Below are positions 10,450 through 21,438 of a stretch of DNA of 64,000 nt, piece by piece (the first letter of the stretch is position 1; every line of letters begins with the position of its first letter). The translations under genes and the position numbers were made by a program. The notes under the pieces were generated by a model, which ran no database searches, was not told the DNA's origin, and saw only the letters and a list, made by a program, of their open reading frames with translations. The stretch comes from Trichobilharzia regenti (lineage: Eukaryota; Platyhelminthes; Trematoda; Strigeidida; Schistosomatidae): NCBI GenBank assembly GCA_944472135.2, contig OX235270.1, positions 148,257,632 to 148,321,631 on the forward strand, read 5' to 3'.

Positions 10450-11985
10450 CACTTGACTCTTTCTTCACACAAAACCCGTGCTAAATATGGTGGTATAGTA
10501 GAACTTTTTATATTTAGTAGCTGTACGAGCATAAATGCTTTTTATGAAGTTGCTTCTGGTTTCAGCCGAAGATATACAAGGCAAAAGGTGAGAATAAGTA
10601 GAGAGGATGTTCAGTATCAGACAAGATGACTTTAGCCAAATGCTTGCAAGAATTGGAGTGTCTATTGACAATAATGTCTAACTGTTGAATCAGAGGCACA
10701 CTACTAACCTTACTCTTACGGTCTTCAGTGTTCTACATGAAATGAGATAGTCTTTTTTGAGAAGTCCAGGGAAGAACGAATAGGGCGAACAATAAAAGAG
10801 AATGTGCAGAATACACGAATAAAAAAATTGTAAGAGGAGATGTTGAGTTACGCCAGAAAATTTCAACTTCTTAATGCAATCAGTCAAACGAAAAACTTTA
10901 TTAGAAATCTAAAGGACATGAGAAGACCAACATAGATTCGAAGGGAAACCGATGTCCAGTGGAGAGACAATCGATTTACTCCCTATCACATTGCCATCAA
11001 TATTACAAGGAATCATGAAGCTGAATCAATCCACTTAAGTCTTGTATGGATCTGAAACTAAAATCAACGATACGACATTTAGATGGATTTAGGTTAAGAC
11101 CATTTAAGTGAGACCACCTGTTGACTTCAGATAAGAATCTATTCATATAAGAACAATCCAATGCAGAAACTACTGAGACAGAAATGGTTAGATGATCGGC
11201 ATATTCAAGGAAGTTAGCTTGGGAAGGATACGGGAGGTTATTCAAAAAAGAAGAATAAAGGAATGAAGAGAGAGGCACACCAGTTTCCGTTAGGAGCGAA
11301 GTGGAGCACTTCCCTTATAAAACGGTGTGTTGTTTTCTATTCAGAAATAAAGGCAGCCATCTTGTGACCCGGAATTCACTGTTCGTTGAAATCAGCCAGC
11401 CAAGTAAAAGTGCTCTAGGAATAGAGTCAAAAGAAGCGGTGTAGTCCAGAAAGGAGGCTCTAACAAGCTTAGCGCATTTCGCAAGATTTGAAGCGATATA
11501 TTACTGGAGTGCTGTAATAGCATCTAATGTGCTTCTACTGCATTCGTAAGCAAACTGCTTTGGGTCATTGAAACATTTCAAAGAAGGTTTCGGAACATGG
11601 CAGAGAAGTTTCTCCGTGATTTTCAAAAATGGATACATGGTGGCGATTGGCCCAAACTTTAGATCTGGTCCCGAATATCATTTTGGTACAAGCACCACCT
11701 TTATTTCTTTCCAGACGACAGGCATTGTATCTCTGTAAAATGTTGCATTAAAGATTTGGGTAAGAGGATAACGAAAAATATCAGTCCTCTTTTGAAGCAA
11801 ATACTTGGTACACCGTCGAGATCCAGGTTGTGTTAGAAGTATTCTTACATGTTGAATATTTTCCAATACATATCTTCGTATTACAGATTTTATCAGAGAT
11901 GCGTCAATTATTGATATATAAATATATTTAATTAAATATATTCCGCAATGTACAAACTCTTCACAGACATTAGTATAACTCACTG
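10450..11985 (-). pseudogene. CR1/Jockey-group RT remnant, same family as 51.1-52.4 kb
   Basis: In order on the minus strand, several frames match the intact RT at 51.1-52.4 kb. They are YPLTQIFNATFYRDTMPVVWK (about 11.74 kb), the palm FLEYADHLTISVSV (about 11.19 kb), LNPSKCRIVDFSF, the thumb SCILHILFYCSPYSFFPGLLKKDY (about 10.77 kb), and the tail PCISSAETRSNFIKSIYART (about 10.55 kb). The catalytic YADD has become YADH, and stops and frameshifts separate the pieces. The copy lacks endonuclease and ORF1. Confidence 0.75.
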
Positions 11986-12240
11986 TATTCCATCATCATC
12001 TTTTCAAACAAAATCGATACATCTTGTTCTGCACGAATATTTATTTTATTTCTAACCAAAAGAAGAGAACGTGATAGTGGAGAAAAGTTAAATGAAAATA
12101 ACGAAATTCACCTTGGACTCAATTCTCATTTATTAAAAAAATTAGGAATCGCATGCACTCACTATTTCAGTGAAGCTAATACCACATCTAATATATCAAC
12201 TCTCGTGCCTTCATCAGACAAGATTACTCATGTCAGTGGA
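11986..12240. other. Unassigned sequence
   Basis: AT-rich, with no recognised feature. Confidence 0.4.
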
Positions 12241-12610
12241 ATGTCTATGAACCACCATCAGAACACTCAACTGGACTAAAGAACTTCTCGCATGTATCAG
12301 ACAGAGACTAAAGACTTAATTCAAAGTTTCTTCCCTACAAACGGGTGTGTAGTGGTGTGCAATAAGGTAGGGATTTCCACCCCTTCCTATTTATCTTGTA
12401 AATCAACGGACTACCTAGGCTCAGAAAATATCCCATGGTCTTCTGTGCAGAAGACCTGCAGATTGGAGGCAGCTGAATAATGACAGTGACATGTTTACGT
12501 TACTAACCAATCTCAACAACCCATTAGGTCAATCGAAAGATGGATATTTTCTATCAGCGTAGTCAAGTGCATGACTATACACACGGGACACGCAAGTATC
12601 ACAGTATACG
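12241..12610 (+). pseudogene. CR1-like RT fragment, degenerate
   Basis: This is colinear with the decayed CR1 piece at 7773-8050. It shares AAATCAACGGA, an EDLQIGG-like stretch where active copies have ADDLQIW, and AATCTCAACAACCCATTAGGT. It has stops in all frames. Confidence 0.45.
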
Positions 12611-13744
12611 CCCCACAGTTCAGATACACACTGAACTAGTGTGTTGTGGATTGAAAACTGAGTGACATTATTGTCCAGCTGCAGGTCGTGGCTTTCGATC
12701 CTCATGGGCAGTAAGCAAGACCTTCACTGGATTAGCCGGGGGAATGTTCACTACAGTACACACATCTCTCGTGAGGTTAAAACTGTGAAACTATATCCAG
12801 ACAGCCAACCTTTGTCTAAAACAGAGACTCATTTGTACTGCTTGATTGCTGGTATCACCAATCTCTTCTTGTTACCATACCGAAGGCAAACAGCAGATCT
12901 ATCCACGATGATCAAGAATCCAAGAAATTATCATTGAATTGATCTACCTCTTATTTCTCTTCCCACCATACCTGGTAGGACATAAAAAAGAGCACTAAGA
13001 CCAAGGATGAACTATAACTCTGTATAGTACTGGTTCTCCAACCGAGTCATCAATCCTTGAGACTGACTCTCAGGAGAAGTGATATCTTCACATTAGATTG
13101 ACCAGCTCAAGAAGGAGTTAGACAAAAACACAGATACTGAATAGAAAACGACTAACATAGGCTGGTAGCTTTCTATCCCCAACCAAAAATATCAATCTGG
13201 AAAAGTACTATGACTACACTACTCCGTATACATTGCATCAGATACAGTCCCAATCACAAATTTTGTCACTGTGTTATGCCTCCCTAGTCCTGTGTATTTT
13301 TTCGTCAATTGGAGGTATAAAACTGATACGCCAAATTCGAAGACTCACCACACATTAGTAGACACATCTCAACTCAGAACATGACTAGTTGAAAATTGAT
13401 TGACATGCCACTAAACCAATTTGATTTATTCGGCCTCCCCGTTACCCTGCAATATATAAGTCTCTGTCCCATACCACAAAACATTACCAAAATATACCAA
13501 TGCACTCCTTTACATCGTTAAGCCAGTAATAAAGCTGGTAAAGAGTAAAGGTTGGGCATGACGCTGGCAAGCCCATCCTGTAATAATAAACACTGATACT
13601 TCAGGTCTCTTGCTTGAAGCCGTCTTTGTCTTACTCATTTACACTCTCTCCTATCTTGCTCTACTGACTACTACAACTACTTCACTTACACATTAATATT
13701 ACCGATATTATATAAATATATGTATATCAACTCCAAATTTGGTT
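12611..13744. repeat. Unassigned sequence ending in a CR1-type 3' tail
   Basis: Most of this stretch is unrecognised. The last part (about 13,630-13,744) resembles the 3' end of the CR1 element at 24,110-24,260: ACACTCTCTCCTATCTTGCTCT versus ACATTCTCTCCCGTCTTACTCT, followed by a TTACCGATAT...TGTATATC block. Together with the CR1 RT fragment before it, this may be one heavily decayed CR1 copy. Confidence 0.4.
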
Positions 13745-13865
13745 AGCTGTCGCTTTTTATAATAACAATAATGTTAATAATTTATGTTTCGTATAAACGG
13801 GTGTTTACAAGAAATGCATGCCATATTTACAGGCACCATTACAATCCTGAAGTATCATAAATTAA
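13745..13865 (+). repeat. Copy of the terminal repeat of the 50-51 kb TIR element
   Basis: It shares AATAATG, a TATAAAC block and AATGCATGCCAT.TTTACAG in the same order as the inverted terminal repeats at 50,005-50,135 and 50,955-51,097. A further diverged copy lies at 40.24-40.40 kb. Confidence 0.55.
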
Positions 13866-15129
13866 TACTTTCTCAAAAGTTTAAGTTGTTCAATCATTCT
13901 ACAAGCAATCAGAAAAGGTTCTTATAAACGTTATATTGTAAACCCTTCACTAAGCCCACCATGGAAGTTGAGTGACAACCCAAACTTCTTTCTGTTTCAT
14001 GCTGATAGTTATGGTCAACCAGTGAACAGCGTATATCTGGGTGAGCGCTATGCCACCACGTGATTAAAAGCTATTTCAGGAAGAGAAGAACGATATAAGA
14101 AAATGGAATAAGATACAATTATGGATAATACATCATTGAAAGTACATTTACAGGATATATACAAGAAGGAGCTGGAGACTCCTTGGAATGATAGCATACA
14201 TTTGCAATGTTTCATGCTAACCATATTGGTCTCAGCATGAATTCGAATCCACTACTTCTTCGATGAAAATATAGCTTTCTTCAAACATTGGTTTCTCATC
14301 AAGTCAGCCAGAATTTAGGCGAGCAATGAATATGAATAAAGAGTAAGTTGGAGCCTTAATAAAGGCCCAGGTGGTCAAGATAAAATAGAGTATAATGGTG
14401 CGTAAATAAAAAGATTATCGTGAGGTGTATAAGTGATATTTCAGTGAGGAGTGAATTTAAAGATGTGAAAGGCTAGAACCTGTAGGACGAGCTGACTTGT
14501 AAGGTGTCTCATGAATTTCTGTAGGACTCCTGGGGTGGCATCTTGACAAGAAGCTGAACAGGCTTGTAGATGGTAGGAGCAAGAGCAGTTTTATAATTTG
14601 GATCTCTTAAAACCCTTGTTTTTATTTATTTTTTTAAGGATCTGGGCTCATGTTTAATTCTCGATCAGTCAAAATATGCATGTTCCTATCCTACAGATCA
14701 TAGCGGTTGACATTTGTGACCACTACCGTATCTGCAGATCAGCACGCACCGCCCTCAACCCTTCTTCTTCATGTTAAGATCTGGGATTTTATCAGCAATA
14801 ACTGTGGTCACAGCATTGCATTGCTTTGTGCCCATCCCAATCATACAGTATGCTGCACATTAACAGCTTTCAAGACAAGTGTTTCCCAGTAGGTCACCAG
14901 ATATATCGACACCTGAGGACATTCTTAGAAGTAACACCTTTATACATGCATACATATATACAAGTATTTGTTACAAACGCTTAGGAAATCAGGTTTACTT
15001 TAAGAAGTGTAAAGTATAGAAGTAGTTAATATTACAGAAACTAAGTTATAGTCAGTCTAGCAGGGTTAAATGGGTAGTGGAACAATTGGTGATTAAATTA
15101 TGTAGAATAATCCCGAGGAAAACAGCTGG
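13866..15129. other. Unassigned sequence
   Basis: No recognisable gene, repeat copy or structured element. The frames are short and without motifs. Confidence 0.5.
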
Positions 15130-16538
15130 TTAACAGAACTAGTTATGAAGGATATAAAAGAGTGCAATATTTAATGTGGAAGACGTTTTCCGCAACGCAT
15201 TTTCTGTGGGTATCCACCTTGTGAAGTTAGTCGTGTTTTCGCAGTTGATATGATCTGATCTTTCCCCACATTATGGATGAGTTATTGTAACAATGTTTCC
15301 TAATGACTTTGAAGAGTTGAAAGGAGTTGCACTTCACTCTCCTTAAACACAGAGGTTCTAATTTCAGTCGTGTACACCCGTCAACACATTCCACTTGTTG
15401 GTCAAACCCTATTATGCGTTTTGTGAGGAATCTCTGAACACTTTCAATCTGTTTTACGGTCTACAGACCTTAGGTTACTAAATAGGAGAGTACAATATTC
15501 AAGGTTGGGGCGAATACATGTCTTATATATGGCTAATCTTGCTTCTTGGGTTTAAAAGTTATGTAAAACGAAGTCAGTAATTTTGTTACAGTCAGATACT
15601 ACCTTATTTGCATGATCGGGAAAATTTAAATCCGAGTATGTCACAGCGCGATCTGTGACTGTGTTCGATTTCGAGAGGAGCTTACGGCACATATATAGGT
15701 ATATTGTCGGTTTCCAGCGTCCACAGTGAGCTATACCGTACTTGTCTGGGTTGACAGTCAGTTGCCTTTTTTCGCTCCAATCGTCTAGATTGCTTAAGTC
15801 ATGTTAGATCTTGCTTTCGACGCTCATATCATCGTACCCATAATCATATACTATCTTGAGATCATCTGCTAAGAGATATGGCTTGCCATACTCGATCACA
15901 GAGACTGTGTCATTTGTGAACACGAGTAATAGAATAGGGCCAAAAACGCTACCCTGTATTACATCATTAGTTATTGGCTATGATGAAGACAGCTGGTGGT
16001 TGATTTCGACCAATTGCTCTCTTTCTGTGAGAAAAGAATTTATCCATTCGAGAAGTTTTCCAGTTATTCCATAGGATTGGAGTGTGGGACTTTATCGAAG
16101 ACCTTGCTAACGTCGAGAAATAATGTTTTTACTGAACACCCATTATCAATGCATTGTGTAATGTAATCAGAACAGTCTAAGTGGCAAGTAATGTACGACC
16201 TTCCACTTAAGAAACGGTATTAGGATCGGGATAGCAGGTTATTTGAGAGCAAGTAGTGAATGATTTCAGTGCTTATTATCTTTTCCATTGCACGTGAAAC
16301 TACAGACGTGATGTCGATGGGGCGGTAGTTGTTGATATCACCTATAGACCCGTATTTATGCATAGGTACAATATAAGACTTCTTCCACCAGGTAGGGTAT
16401 GTCCCATAGCTTAGTGAAATTGAGTATATTTTGAGTAGGTGTAAATTCGCATCACCACCACCGTTTTTCAGCAGAATGGAAGATATCTCAGAATGGATAT
16501 CTCAGAAATCACTAAAAGACTCTTCAAACCTTTAGGAA

Positions 16539-17117
16539 TTGACGTCGTACACAAACCAACAAAGTCCCTGCACTCAATTCTATGTCAACCAAAAGACAGA
16601 CTCAACAGCGAAAGAAAACAAAACCAACATCATCTACAAAATAAACTGTAACAACTGCGAAAAACACTACATCGGCCAAAGTGGACGTCCCCTTCGTCTT
16701 CGTATCCACGAACATAAGCTAGCCGTCAAAAGACATGATATCCACTCCCTCATTTCACTACACACAGACAACTACGGACATCAATTCGACTGGGACAACG
16801 TTCAAATATTAGACAAAGGAAATAACAAGAATACTAGAGAATTTTTAGAAGCTTGGCATTCCAGTGAATCATCAATCAATAGACACATCGAGATAGACAA
16901 AATTTATCAACCAATAAGAAAGAAACTTCACACACGATTGGCCAAAGTTCAAGTCACAGAAACAATCAGTTCCAACACAAGTAACCTAGAAGGTGTGAAA
17001 ACATACATAAACAACCAATCACGTCCAAGGTCACCAGGAGGAATGATTAATAAACTCGTGGAGAAACCTAAAAGCTCACTTCAATTTGAAGTATGCGCTG
17101 AAGATGTCACCCAGTAA
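16539..17117 (+). CDS. Penelope-like GIY-YIG endonuclease domain (truncated polyprotein)
   Basis: The 192-residue frame contains a GIY-YIG nuclease core: IIYKINCNNC (Tyr about 33), HYIGQSGR (43-50), RLRIHEHK (53-60) and FLEAWHS around residue 103. In PLEs this domain nicks the target DNA and follows the reverse transcriptase in one polyprotein. The RT is missing. Sequence of the same polyprotein continues just upstream in another frame (ITKRLFKPLGIDVVHKP at about 16.5 kb), so a frameshift near the start means this Met is not a natural start. The nuclease core shows no obvious loss of key residues. Confidence 0.75.
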   Translation: MTSYTNQQSPCTQFYVNQKTDSTAKENKTNIIYKINCNNCEKHYIGQSGRPLRLRIHEHKLAVKRHDIHSLISLHTDNYGHQFDWDNVQILDKGNNKNTREFLEAWHSSESSINRHIEIDKIYQPIRKKLHTRLAKVQVTETISSNTSNLEGVKTYINNQSRPRSPGGMINKLVEKPKSSLQFEVCAEDVTQ

Positions 17118-17127
17118 GGTGATGAAA
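17098..17127 (+). ncRNA. Hammerhead-like core at the Penelope 3' end
   Basis: CTGAAGA (17,098-17,104, fits CUGANGA) is followed by a GTCACC/GGTGAT stem with loop CAGTAA and then GAAA (17,124-17,127). These are the conserved core and stem II of hammerhead ribozymes, which have been described in Penelope-like terminal repeats. A clear cleavage site and stem III were not identified. The same motif is present on both arms of the fold-back at 7.5 kb. Confidence 0.4.
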
Positions 17128-17384
17128 GCTTCGCAAACTAACTATCCAGCTCAGAGAACAAAACCACATCAGAATGGAAGATATACCGCATGGACGAATA
17201 GTGTTACTAGGCTTAAGATTTGCGACAGCTTTATCTGTCTCTTGTGTGTTGAAAAGTATGCCACTTAGACATTCGTCTGTTTTACCTGGGAAATCCACGA
17301 CCTGATCGTTCTCCAAGGTGCATAGTCTGGCAAAGTGCTTGCTAAACAGTTCACATATCACCTCGATATTCTCGTAAGCAATGC

Positions 17385-17720
17385 AAAACACTTATTAATG
17401 TCAGGTCACAAAATCAATATTAATGACTGTTTCATAGTTATTTCACATAAGGTAATGGAAACACTTTGGATTAATCACATACAGCCTAAACTCTGTGTAC
17501 AAAAATCAATAGACTTCAACCTTCGCCTACCATGGACTACTTGACCTATTTGAATATGATTGGTCATTAGTATGTACTTTTGTTTTGCATAACTGAGTAA
17601 CTGTCATGTATTTTATTTTATTATTGTGAACCATGTTAGTTGTAAAGCAGTTGTAAGGAAACTACGAAATGATGTCATCTAGCGAAATTCGTCTTCTAAA
17701 TGCCTTATTCTAATGATAAA
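17385..17720 (+). pseudogene. Penelope-like element C-terminal fragment with 3' UTR
   Basis: The plus strand encodes MSGHKININDCFIVI, then QPKLCVQKSIDFNLRLPW, the conserved end of Penelope-like polyproteins (compare KPDLCVQKEAVISLSLPW at 63.2 kb). No nuclease core remains. It sits inside the minus-strand CR1 element, an insertion independent of the one at 16.5 kb. Confidence 0.65.
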
Positions 17721-18529
17721 AAGTCATGATGTCTGTAATATTTTATTGAGTGCTTTCGTAGACTTCTCCTTAACGATGTCTGAATATAATAGCTTCGGGG
17801 GAATTTTAAGCCAAGAATCTTCTCAGGCGAAATCATATCATGAATTGAGTTAATATTGTGACAAAATTGTTAATAATTGCTTTTAAGCACTCCTAAGAAT
17901 AGTATGAGTCCCAATTAGAGCATCTAGTTAGGTGCTGATACAAGTCTCAGTCAGCATGTTTGAACAATCTCATAAGTGTCTGGTTAGCTTCATCTCAGCA
18001 TTATGTTTCAGGAAAGATGTTAAAAGAACACACTACTATTTTATGGACACTATCTGGACATTCATATCCCACATGTACTGTAGATGGTGTTATATTGTTC
18101 GTGAAAATAAAGTCTAGGCTATTTCCGGGACTAGTGGATGAATTTATGTGTTTTGTACATCCACCTGTGATGATGGAATTCAGGAGATTATCATACCTTT
18201 GATGTCGTTGGAGTGAAGGCCATGATAATTCTGATATTTTGAAATCACCCTCAATAATTTTATAACTGAAGGGAAGATTGGCTGTAACATTAAAAAATGT
18301 TGTCGAGAATATTTTCGTACTCCCTGATAGATGAAGGTGTTTGTACACACAACTCACAAATATAGGTTTACTTCCGACAACTTTTACTTCGACCTACATG
18401 GAGTCATTGAGTTGTGACAGAAATGGTTTACTGAACTGGGTTGTGCACGTGGATTGTTCAGTGTAAATTAGCGTTCCACTCCCAGGGAAGAGTTTCTGAT
18501 GAACAATCGCAGAATTCGAAATCTTTGTA

Positions 18530-19868
18530 GGTATATGCTTGGCAAGAGTCGTATAGAGCGTGAGAGACAGTTTCTGCTGGACTTTGCATATTATCCAGAA
18601 ATACTGTAGTCATATATTAAACACAGGGCTAAAACTAGCGGCGGTTTGCCGTCACTCATAAGCGATACTAAAGAGGCTGCCGATTTAGGTGAAATAAAAG
18701 TCAAAAGCCTCTCTGAATACTTTTGTGGTGTCTTTTCGTCTGATCATACCACCCAGAGGTATAACGAGGTCAATCCATCACCATTAAAATATCCTCGATT
18801 GTGGTAGAGGACTTAGTGGTTCTCAAACTACTGTCTAAAGTGAAACCAGGTAAATCACATTTGCCTGACGGCATTCACCCTGGACTGTAAGCCTTCTTGG
18901 CGGATATAATATACATTCCGGGCTAGGTTACTCAGTGACTGTAAGGATGCAGTTATAAGCCGAATCTTCCAGGCGGCAGTTGGTGTCTGATTACTGGCCC
19001 GTAAGCATGGCCTGCATTATAGCGAAGGTAGTGGAGAAAATCATAAGGGATTAGCTATCAGCTCATACATGACATGACGGTGGGGCAGCTTGGGTTCCGA
19101 GCAGGTCGATCCTGCCTGACACACCTACAATCGGCAAGAGAAGATTGAGTCAAAGCCGGGATGAGAGCCATCTATTGGACGTTGTATTTATCGATCTTAG
19201 TAAGGCATTCGATTGGGTATCCTATTCTGGTCTCCCCAATAAATTGAAAGGTTTTGGACTAGACCAGTGCCAGTGCGATTGGTTTAGGGACTACCTGATG
19301 GATAGGAAGAAAAAGGTAAGGGTTAATGGTGTACTGTCAGGGTGGAAGGCAACACTTTTTGGTTTGCCTCAGGGGACTGCACCAGGCCTTCTGCTATTCA
19401 TATTATACGTAAATGAGTTTCTAAAACTTCCTGCCTCATCTTCATTCCTACTCACGGACAACTTTTAGATCTGGAAAACTATAGATAATAACCATAGGTT
19501 AGTATTACAAAACTACGTGGATGAATTAGCTGAGTAAGCCAACCTCTGGAGTCTGGAAATTAATTCTAGGAAAAGCGATTTAATGCACCTGGGTCACAGG
19601 TTTTACACATCGTTCTCCCTGAGGCACACAGAACTGCCAGATGTTATGGGACAAAAGGACTTTGTAATTATCGCCAGCCATGACTTGAAAAAGCTGAAAA
19701 TTGTAATGCAGACGCACCTAAGGCCTTTCAAATGCTATAGGTACTTGGAAGGACTTTCAAATTATTAGACGACTCTCTTTTTTAAGTACTCTATATAATA
19801 TGCATCAGGCCTCATCTAGAATACTGCATACAAGCTGTGAGTTCGTGCTTCAAGGAGAAGGCATGGCA
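18530..19868 (+). pseudogene. CR1-like RT element, 5'-truncated and decayed
   Basis: Starting close to the 5' end of the minus-strand CR1, a plus-strand CR1 reads through a linker (LSEYFCGVFSS) and then the RT palm in the frame 19,145-19,468: VFIDLSKAFDWV, LPQGTAPGLLLFILYVNEF, and LLTDNF where YADDF-type residues are expected. The thumb motif RPHLEYCIQA lies at about 19.81 kb. Many stops and the loss of the second catalytic Asp mark it as dead. It joins the next CR1 at about 19,868. Confidence 0.7.
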
Positions 19869-20035
19869 CAGTTCAACAATAGCGTCCCAGGAGTGTGAAC
19901 GCTCGGAATCGGCCCTACCAGCAGACGGCTTCACGACAACTACCCCACAACACACTGAAGTTGTGAGACTCACTGTCAGCTGCCTACATAGCAACGTGAG
20001 AGGACTGAGAGGAAAAGTAGGCGAACTCAGAAATA

Positions 20036-21438
20036 TCCAATCACTGATATAAGGATAAAACTTGTGCACTGTGGTAGAGTGTAATTCCATTATGGGTAAA
20101 TTTTGTTTTGATAAAGTCTCACAGTGTTATACAGTAATGTTTACTGATGACGTTTCGAGCACAATTTATTGCCACTCATAATCATATCAAGGTAATCACA
20201 CGACTTCCTAAATTCATTTATATAGTTCCATTGTTTTTCTCTTGATTTTCACTTGATTTGATTGGTAATAGTATTTTCCATATTTCAGGTATGAGTGACG
20301 AGTCATTCCTATTGCATGTATTGGGTGTAGACTCGATGAACAAGGATTCAGTAATCAACCTCTCTCTCCACCTACCTAGATTACTTTTTAGAATTTTAAC
20401 CCTCTCCCACCCTATTGTGTGGTTGTGTGTTAGCGCATGCATTGCAATTGCTGAGCTTTTTTCTAAATTACTTATCTTCTCGGGGTCAACCATTCTTACC
20501 TTAGCTAAATTTTTATGCTCTGACAATCTGACTACCCCTGACCTACTAGTTTGACCTCACAGTCACTAAGTGAGTCACTAAGTGGCACTAAGTAGCACAA
20601 AAAAGATCTAAATGATGAATTAAAACAGATAGAAGAAGCGTTGGTGTTGAATAACTATCCTATAAAATTCATTAGGAAGATCATTAAAGGCCAAAAACAA
20701 AATCAAAACAATTGTGGAACTAGTAATAATAACATAAATAAGAAAGAATATAAGTCATCCACAGTTATACCACATAAAGAGGGGACATTTGAAACACTAC
20801 GTAGGATTCTGAATAAAATAGGAATTAGGGTGGCATTTAAACCTACAAACTCATTCAGGGACAAGCTCTGTAGGTTAAAGGACCCAGTTGACCCAATTAA
20901 ACAAAATAATATTATTTACAAAATACCGTGCAATGACTGTGAGGTCAACTACATAAGTCAAACTAGTAGGTCAGGGGTAGTCAGATTGTCAGAGCATAAA
21001 AATTTAGCTAAGGTAAGAATGGTTGACCCCGAGAAGATAAGTAATTTAGAAAAAAGCTCAGCAATTGCAATGCATGCGCTAACACACAACCACACAATAG
21101 GGTGGGAGAGGGTTAAAATTCTAAAAAGTAATCTAGGTAGGTGGAGAGAGAGGTTGATTACTGAATCCTTGTTCATCGAGTCTACACCCAATACATGCAA
21201 TAGGAATGACTCGTCACTCATACCTGAAATATGGAAAATACTATTACCAATCAAATCAAGTGAAAATCAAGAGAAAAACAATGGAACTATATAAATGAAT
21301 TTAGGAAGTCGTGTGATTACCTTGATATGATTATGAGTGGCAATAAATTGTGCTCGAAACGTCATCAGTAAACATTACTGTATAACACTGTGAGACTTTA
21401 TCAAAACAAAATTTACCCATAATGGAATCTCCAATCAC
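20036..21438. mobile_element. Fold-back Penelope-like insertion with inverted 471-bp arms
   Basis: A Penelope-like element in plus orientation (about 20,600-21,429) is preceded by an inverted copy of its own 3' 471 bp. The arms, 20,085-20,555 and 20,957-21,427, were identical wherever compared. TCCAATCAC flanks the whole insert at 20,036-20,044 and 21,430-21,438, a likely target-site duplication. The insert splits the endonuclease of the surrounding CR1 element. Inverted partial copies joined to a sense copy are known for Penelope elements. Confidence 0.75.
20600..21294 (+). pseudogene. Penelope-like polyprotein C-terminus with mutated YIG motif
   Basis: The open frame runs from an RT thumb segment (LNDELKQIEEALVLNNYP) through a linker into the GIY-YIG domain: NIIYKIPCNDC, VNYISQTSR, RLSEHK. 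The central glycine of YIG is Ser here. It ends in the family-specific C-terminus. There is no natural start, because the frame is a 5' truncation. The last 103 codons are repeated in inverted orientation on the other arm (20,218-20,526, minus). Confidence 0.7.

Larger units (their letters stand above)
16473..17184 (+). mobile_element. 5'-truncated Penelope-like insertion with 14-bp target-site duplication
   Basis: AGAATGGAAGATAT occurs at 16,473-16,486 and again at 17,171-17,184, bracketing a Penelope-like element whose 3' end is GAGAACAAAACCACATC. The flanks belong to the minus-strand CR1 element and become continuous when the insert is removed. The insert holds only the C-terminal coding part and the 3' end, as expected of 5' truncation during target-primed reverse transcription. 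Confidence 0.85.
15130..18480 (-). pseudogene. CR1-like non-LTR retrotransposon (endonuclease plus RT), interrupted
   Basis: Read on the minus strand, the 5' part encodes an APE-type endonuclease end (EGDFKISELSW, SLDFIFTNNITPS, 18.36-18.00 kb). A linker follows (ICELFSKHFARL, ending NLKPSNTIRPCG, 17.39-17.19 kb). The RT palm (VIQGSVFGPILLLVF, then LADDLKIVYDYG) lies at 16.0-15.83 kb, and the thumb (IYKTCIRPNLEYC) at about 15.5 kb. Stops and frameshifts are frequent and the catalytic motif has Leu instead of Tyr before ADD. The element is split by the Penelope insertion at 16,487-17,170 and by another PLE fragment at about 17,385-17,720. Confidence 0.75.
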
